64,000 nt of DNA, from the NCBI RefSeq assembly GCF_024499015.1, contig NZ_CP098604.1:372001-436000 (forward strand). Reading direction: 5' to 3'. Within the stretch, counting starts at the first letter, position 1. Every line of letters starts with the position of its first letter. Below are positions 60,080 to 64,000 of this stretch, piece after piece. Source of the stretch: Xanthomonas hortorum pv. pelargonii (GTDB taxonomy: Bacteria > Pseudomonadota > Gammaproteobacteria > Xanthomonadales > Xanthomonadaceae). The notes under the pieces were generated by a model. That model was not told the origin of the DNA, ran no database searches, and worked only from the letters and a program-made list of their open reading frames with translations. Both the position numbers and the translations under genes were made by a program.

Positions 60080-60190
60080 GCACGTCAGCGTCTGGGCGCG
60101 GCTCGCCACGTGCAGAGCTGGCTGGAAGGCGCTAGGTGTATTCGATTTGCCCGGCGGGCGCTTCAACGCCTCAGCGCCTCAGCGCGACGG

Positions 60191-60218
60191 TGTGCGGTGT
60201 GCGGTGTGCGGTGTGCGG
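60191..60218. repeat. heptanucleotide tandem repeat (TGTGCGG x4)
   Basis: Four perfect copies of TGTGCGG in a row, in the 213-bp gap between the DUF6065 gene and the 3' end of the YhdP gene. Nothing else recognisable lies in this gap, apart from CGCCTCAGCGCCTCAGCGCG (60167-60186), an imperfect 9-bp direct repeat. Confidence 0.85.
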
Positions 60219-60292
60219 ACTGAATGGAAGCATTGCGCTCGGCGGGCTAGGCGCATTCGACTAACCCGCGGCGCGCCGCACGTTTGGGCGCC

Positions 60293-63200
60293 TCAGCGCG
60301 GCGCTGCACCAGGCTTGCTGGAACTGGCACCTGGCGCACTTGAAGAACTCGGTTTGCTTGGCACACGCTCGCGCGCTTCGCGTTCCACCACGTCCACCTG
60401 CGGCTCCTTCCACGGGCCGGTGACGTGATAGGTCTTGGCACCGATCGCGCCCAGCGGTTTGCTCAGCACCGCATTGGCGGCCGCGCCCACCGCCGCGCCG
60501 ACCGGGCCACCGGCCACGGCGCCGACAACGGCCAGCAGGTTGCCGGCCTTGGGATTCACGTCCACGGTCTGGTCGAAGGTCTGCGCACGCAGGTCGGTCA
60601 GCCCGCGGATGGCGATGTCGGCGGCCGGGCCTTCGATGCGGATGGCGTCGGTGCGCGCGAAACCATCGCCGAAGCGCACCTCGCCGGCCAGCTTGTTGAA
60701 CGCCAGCCCCTTGGAGAAGAAGTCGCGGAAGTCGAACATCAGCCGGCGCGGCAACTGCGCCACGCTGAGGAGGCCGAGCACACGGCCGGCACCGGGGTCC
60801 ACTTCCAGCAATTGGCCGTTGCGCACATCGATCTTGAGATCGCCGTCCAGCGAACCGAGCGCAAAGCCGGTCGGCGAACCCTGCCAGCCGGCGTTGAGTT
60901 CCAGCTGGCCTTCGCCGCCGCGCAACTGACCGCCCAGGGTGAGGTTTTGCAGCAGATTGCCGAGATTGCGGCTGTCCACGCGCGCCGATAGCCGGGTGCT
61001 GGCGGATTCGCCCTTGCCGCGCCAGGCGCCGGTCAGACCAATGCTCTGATCGTTGGAGCGCAGTTGCAGCTGATCCACCTGCATGCCGTCGCTGAGCCGG
61101 CTGCTGCGCAGGATGGCGGCGCCCAGGGTCATCTTGCCGACCTGCAGGTCATCGATATCCAGCGACAACGGCGGAATCGACACCGGGTCGAACTCGGCCA
61201 CCGCGCGGCGCGCCGGCTCGGGTAGGGCGCCGGCCAGCGGGTCGCCCGGCTCGGGCGCGGCCGGTTCGGCCGCCACCACCACCGGCTGCCAGTGCACGGT
61301 GCGCAGCTTGCCCTGCACGGCGGCGCCGTCGGCATTGGGCACCGTGAGCTGGCCGGCCAGCGACGGCCCGTCCAGTGTCACCGCCACCGCGTCGCGGGTC
61401 GGGCGCAGCCGCAGCCGGGTCTGCGGGAACACGCCGCCGATCATCAGCAGTCTGTCTGCCTGCACGTCCACCTGCTGCAGTGGCACGGTGCTCTGTTTGG
61501 TCTCCGGCTGGCCCGGCAGCGGCGGCATCTCCGGCTCGCCGCTGCCGCGGGCCAGGCTGATCCAGTCGATCGCATCCAGCGAGGCGGTGCGGCCGGTGAC
61601 GATCAATCCGTTGGCCGGTGGGCGCTCGCTGACCGTGTCGGTGCCCATCACCACGCGCACGCCGGTCTGGTTGCCCTGGCTGCTGGCCTTGAGCGCCACC
61701 AGCTTGCCGAACGCCACATCGATATCGCCATCGCCGACCGGCAAAGCCACCTTGACCTGGGTGTCCAGCGGCTGGGTGGCCGCCTTGTCCAGCGGCGCGG
61801 GCAGATCCAGGGTGGTGCCGACCAGGTCCGAGCGCAGGCTCAACATCGCCTTCGCATCGGTCTGGCCCGGCGGCGGCAGCGGCACATCCACGCCCACCTG
61901 CCAGGGCGCGCTGCCGTGCACGTAGGGGCGCAGCCATTCCATCTGTGGCGCGCGGTCGAACAACTCCTTGGCATCCAGCGTCGCGGCAAAGCGCGCTTCG
62001 AACGCCTGCTTCGGGTCCTGCACGAAGCCGCCGGCACGCAAGGACAACTCGCCGCTGCGGCCCTGGTGCTGCACCCTCAACTGCTCGGCGGCAAAGCCGG
62101 TGTCGCGGTAGTCGGCTTGGCCGCTGACCTGGTCGAAGGCCAGATTCCAGCGCGCATCGGCCAGCTTGGCGCCCTGCAGTGCCACCGTGCCCTGCAGATG
62201 CCCGCCCACGCCCTTGCTGCGTAGCGGACGCAGCAGATCGAACGTCACCGTTGCCGGGCCCGACACCGTGAGATTGCGCAATGTGTCGCCGTAGCGACGC
62301 TCCAACGGACTTTTGCGCAGCATGCTCAGCAGCTGCGTGGCGTCGGCCTGGGTGGAGGCGCGCACATAGAGTTCGGAGGTGGCGAAATTGGGAATGCCGG
62401 CCTCAAGCCGGGTGATTGGCGCACCGGCCAGCTCGCCACTTCCCTGCAGGGAGAAGCCGTTGCCGAGGAAGCTCAGATCGGCCTGCACCTGCTCCATCGC
62501 CGGCCACTCGGGATTGAAGGGGATCACGCCGTCGCGAATATGGCCGAACGCTTCGAAGCGCCCGTCGTTACCTTCGAACGGCCAGTCGTCCAGATCGCCG
62601 CTGACCAGGCCGGTGCCGCCGGTGATCACGCCGCCGGCCACCGCCTTGTCCAGCCAGTCGATGGCGGGCTTGCTCATCTTCGAGCGGATCCAGAATTTGC
62701 GCGCCACCGGCAAGGCGACATCGTCCAGTTGCGTCGCCAACTGGATGCGCGGGCGGCTGCCATCGTTCTGGAACCACAGCCCGCCGCGCACATTGGCGCC
62801 GTAATCCTTGGCCTGCACCCGCAAGGCCGGCGTGGCGACCTGCCAGCCGGCGCCGTCGCGCCAGCCGACGAGCTTGCCGGCCAGCTGGATCTCATGCACC
62901 ACCCCGAAGCCGGTCGGCCAGTCGAAACGCACCGTGGCATCGGGCGCGGTATCCAGCTCGACCGCCTGCGCATCGCCATCGATCTGCCCGCGCAAACCGC
63001 TGATGCCGGGCGCGTTGCCCACCGGTAGAAACGCCAATTCTTCGATCCGGCCCTGCGCGCGCAGTGCACCGCCCTGCTCGCCTGCAACCTGCAGGTCGGT
63101 CACGCGCAGCTGGGGTTTGGACAAACTCAACCAGCGCCGCAAGGTGGGCGACAGGTGGTCGCTCAATGCCGCCGCTGCGATCAGACCGGAGACATCCACA

Positions 63201-64000
63201 TGTTTGCCGACCACCGCGTAACGGCGCCCGCCAGCGATGCTCAGCCCATCCAACTGCTGCAATTTGGCCGCCTGGCCGAGCCGCAGCAGCGGCGCATCCA
63301 CCCGCCAGCCGCCTTCGATGGTCTGCCAGCGCGCGCGTGCCTGCAGCCGCTCCCACACCAGCGTGCGGCGTGCGGTTTCATCCGGTAGTGCGGCACCGGA
63401 CAAGCGCACCTGTTGAAGATCGGCATCCACGGTGACACCAGTGATGCGGCGCGCACGCAGTTGTGCCCACGCCTGCAGCCGTCCGCCGCCGCCATCCACA
63501 CGCATGCCGCCGACGTGCAGCAACGAGGCCCACGCGGCCAGATCTGCGGGGTCGGCTTGCGCATAGGCGCTGCCGTCGCCGCTGTTGCGATCGAACTCCA
63601 GCACGGTGGTCAACGGTGCGCGCTGCACATCGATCCATGCGTGGCTGCCGACTTTCACCGTCGAACCGCTGACACGCAGACGCAGATCGATGCGCGGCAA
63701 CGTGGTGTCCAGGCCGATCGAAGGCGCGGTCACATGCAAACGCGCCTCGGCTACCTGGATTTCGCCGAGGCGACGCAAGGCTTCCAAGGGGTCGGCACGT
63801 CGCGCGGCCGGCAAGCCCTGCACCGACCACAGGCCGTCATCGCTACGCTGCAGCGTCAGTGCCAGACCACGCAGGCGGACTTCGGTCAGCGAATGGCCGG
63901 GCAACAGGCCGGCGTACATCGCCAGCAGGATTTCGGCCTGGCCCACGCGCACTTCGCCATGCGGGCCGATCCGCAACCCATCCAGCCGCAACAGCGGACC
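60293..64000 (-). CDS. YhdP/AsmA-like envelope protein, C-terminal part (runs off window)
   Basis: The coding sequence enters at 64000 and ends at 60293, 1236 codons; the N-terminal membrane anchor and start are outside the window. It fits the YhdP (TIGR02099) family of AsmA-like proteins, large periplasmic beta-groove proteins that move phospholipid toward the outer membrane with TamB and YdbH. The C-terminal part carries the AsmA_2 block: KIDVRNGQLLEVDPGAGRVL, GLLSVAQLPRRLMFDFRDFF, FNKLAGEVRFGDGFARTDAI and VDVNPKAGNLLAVVGAVAGG. The end is low-complexity (RERVPSKPSSSSAPGASSSK). E. coli YhdP is about 1270 residues, so only a short N-terminal piece is missing. Confidence 0.9.
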   Translation of the reverse strand, partial: GPLLRLDGLRIGPHGEVRVGQAEILLAMYAGLLPGHSLTEVRLRGLALTLQRSDDGLWSVQGLPAARRADPLEALRRLGEIQVAEARLHVTAPSIGLDTTLPRIDLRLRVSGSTVKVGSHAWIDVQRAPLTTVLEFDRNSGDGSAYAQADPADLAAWASLLHVGGMRVDGGGGRLQAWAQLRARRITGVTVDADLQQVRLSGAALPDETARRTLVWERLQARARWQTIEGGWRVDAPLLRLGQAAKLQQLDGLSIAGGRRYAVVGKHVDVSGLIAAAALSDHLSPTLRRWLSLSKPQLRVTDLQVAGEQGGALRAQGRIEELAFLPVGNAPGISGLRGQIDGDAQAVELDTAPDATVRFDWPTGFGVVHEIQLAGKLVGWRDGAGWQVATPALRVQAKDYGANVRGGLWFQNDGSRPRIQLATQLDDVALPVARKFWIRSKMSKPAIDWLDKAVAGGVITGGTGLVSGDLDDWPFEGNDGRFEAFGHIRDGVIPFNPEWPAMEQVQADLSFLGNGFSLQGSGELAGAPITRLEAGIPNFATSELYVRASTQADATQLLSMLRKSPLERRYGDTLRNLTVSGPATVTFDLLRPLRSKGVGGHLQGTVALQGAKLADARWNLAFDQVSGQADYRDTGFAAEQLRVQHQGRSGELSLRAGGFVQDPKQAFEARFAATLDAKELFDRAPQMEWLRPYVHGSAPWQVGVDVPLPPPGQTDAKAMLSLRSDLVGTTLDLPAPLDKAATQPLDTQVKVALPVGDGDIDVAFGKLVALKASSQGNQTGVRVVMGTDTVSERPPANGLIVTGRTASLDAIDWISLARGSGEPEMPPLPGQPETKQSTVPLQQVDVQADRLLMIGGVFPQTRLRLRPTRDAVAVTLDGPSLAGQLTVPNADGAAVQGKLRTVHWQPVVVAAEPAAPEPGDPLAGALPEPARRAVAEFDPVSIPPLSLDIDDLQVGKMTLGAAILRSSRLSDGMQVDQLQLRSNDQSIGLTGAWRGKGESASTRLSARVDSRNLGNLLQNLTLGGQLRGGEGQLELNAGWQGSPTGFALGSLDGDLKIDVRNGQLLEVDPGAGRVLGLLSVAQLPRRLMFDFRDFFSKGLAFNKLAGEVRFGDGFARTDAIRIEGPAADIAIRGLTDLRAQTFDQTVDVNPKAGNLLAVVGAVAGGPVGAAVGAAANAVLSKPLGAIGAKTYHVTGPWKEPQVDVVEREARERVPSKPSSSSAPGASSSKPGAAPR

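Overview
This is a GC-rich chromosomal window from a gammaproteobacterium of the Xanthomonadaceae, almost certainly Xanthomonas. The pointers are very large TonB-dependent receptors, three tandem M13 metallopeptidases, a peptidyl-Lys-type (M35) metalloprotease relic, and many intergenic GTAGGAGCG-type palindromes of the kind seen in Xanthomonas and Stenotrophomonas. I cannot name the species from sequence alone. I see no insertion sequence, prophage, tRNA, rRNA or CRISPR array.

Layout. 1-15.9 kb is mainly housekeeping: the end of an SCO1/SenC gene, psd, a lytic transglycosylase, a HerA/DUF853 ATPase with a coupled secreted protein, nudK, two membrane proteins (one a rhomboid), a frameshifted greB, rimO, a dienelactone hydrolase with a HIT protein, two paralogous DUF5668 mini-genes, dcd and mrp/apbC. 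16-31.5 kb is an envelope and nutrient block: two TonB-dependent receptors (the second Oar-like), a phytoene-dehydrogenase-like flavoprotein, and three consecutive M13 (PepO/neprilysin) peptidases. The third M13 protein has lost a zinc ligand. 31.7-38.3 kb holds a second rhomboid, an ATL (alkyltransferase-like) protein, gor preceded by the relic 3' end of a D-amino-acid-dehydrogenase-like gene, a DUF418 protein, slyD and two NlpC/P60 hydrolases.

39.0-46.1 kb is the most interesting region. It is a six-gene, one-direction cluster: DUF4956 membrane protein, VTC-type polyphosphate-polymerase-domain protein, phytase-like esterase, OprP/OprO-like porin, sigma-54-dependent response regulator, sensor kinase. 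A good match to a -24/-12 (sigma-54) promoter, with candidate activator palindromes about 150 bp upstream, sits at its head. The match overlaps the first ATG, which suggests the real start is a downstream TTG with a good ribosome-binding site. The cluster reads as a self-regulated phosphate/polyphosphate module of the cell envelope. Its parts are known families; the combination and its control are what deserve study.

46.2-64 kb returns to core functions: thioesterase, methyltransferase, DAACS symporter, alkaline phosphatase, tilS-xseB-ispA, an M35 protease pseudogene (in-frame stop plus frameshift), a DUF4870 protein, pmbA/tldE and tldD flanking yjgA/darP, a DUF6065 protein, and the C-terminal part of a YhdP/AsmA-like envelope protein that runs off the window end.
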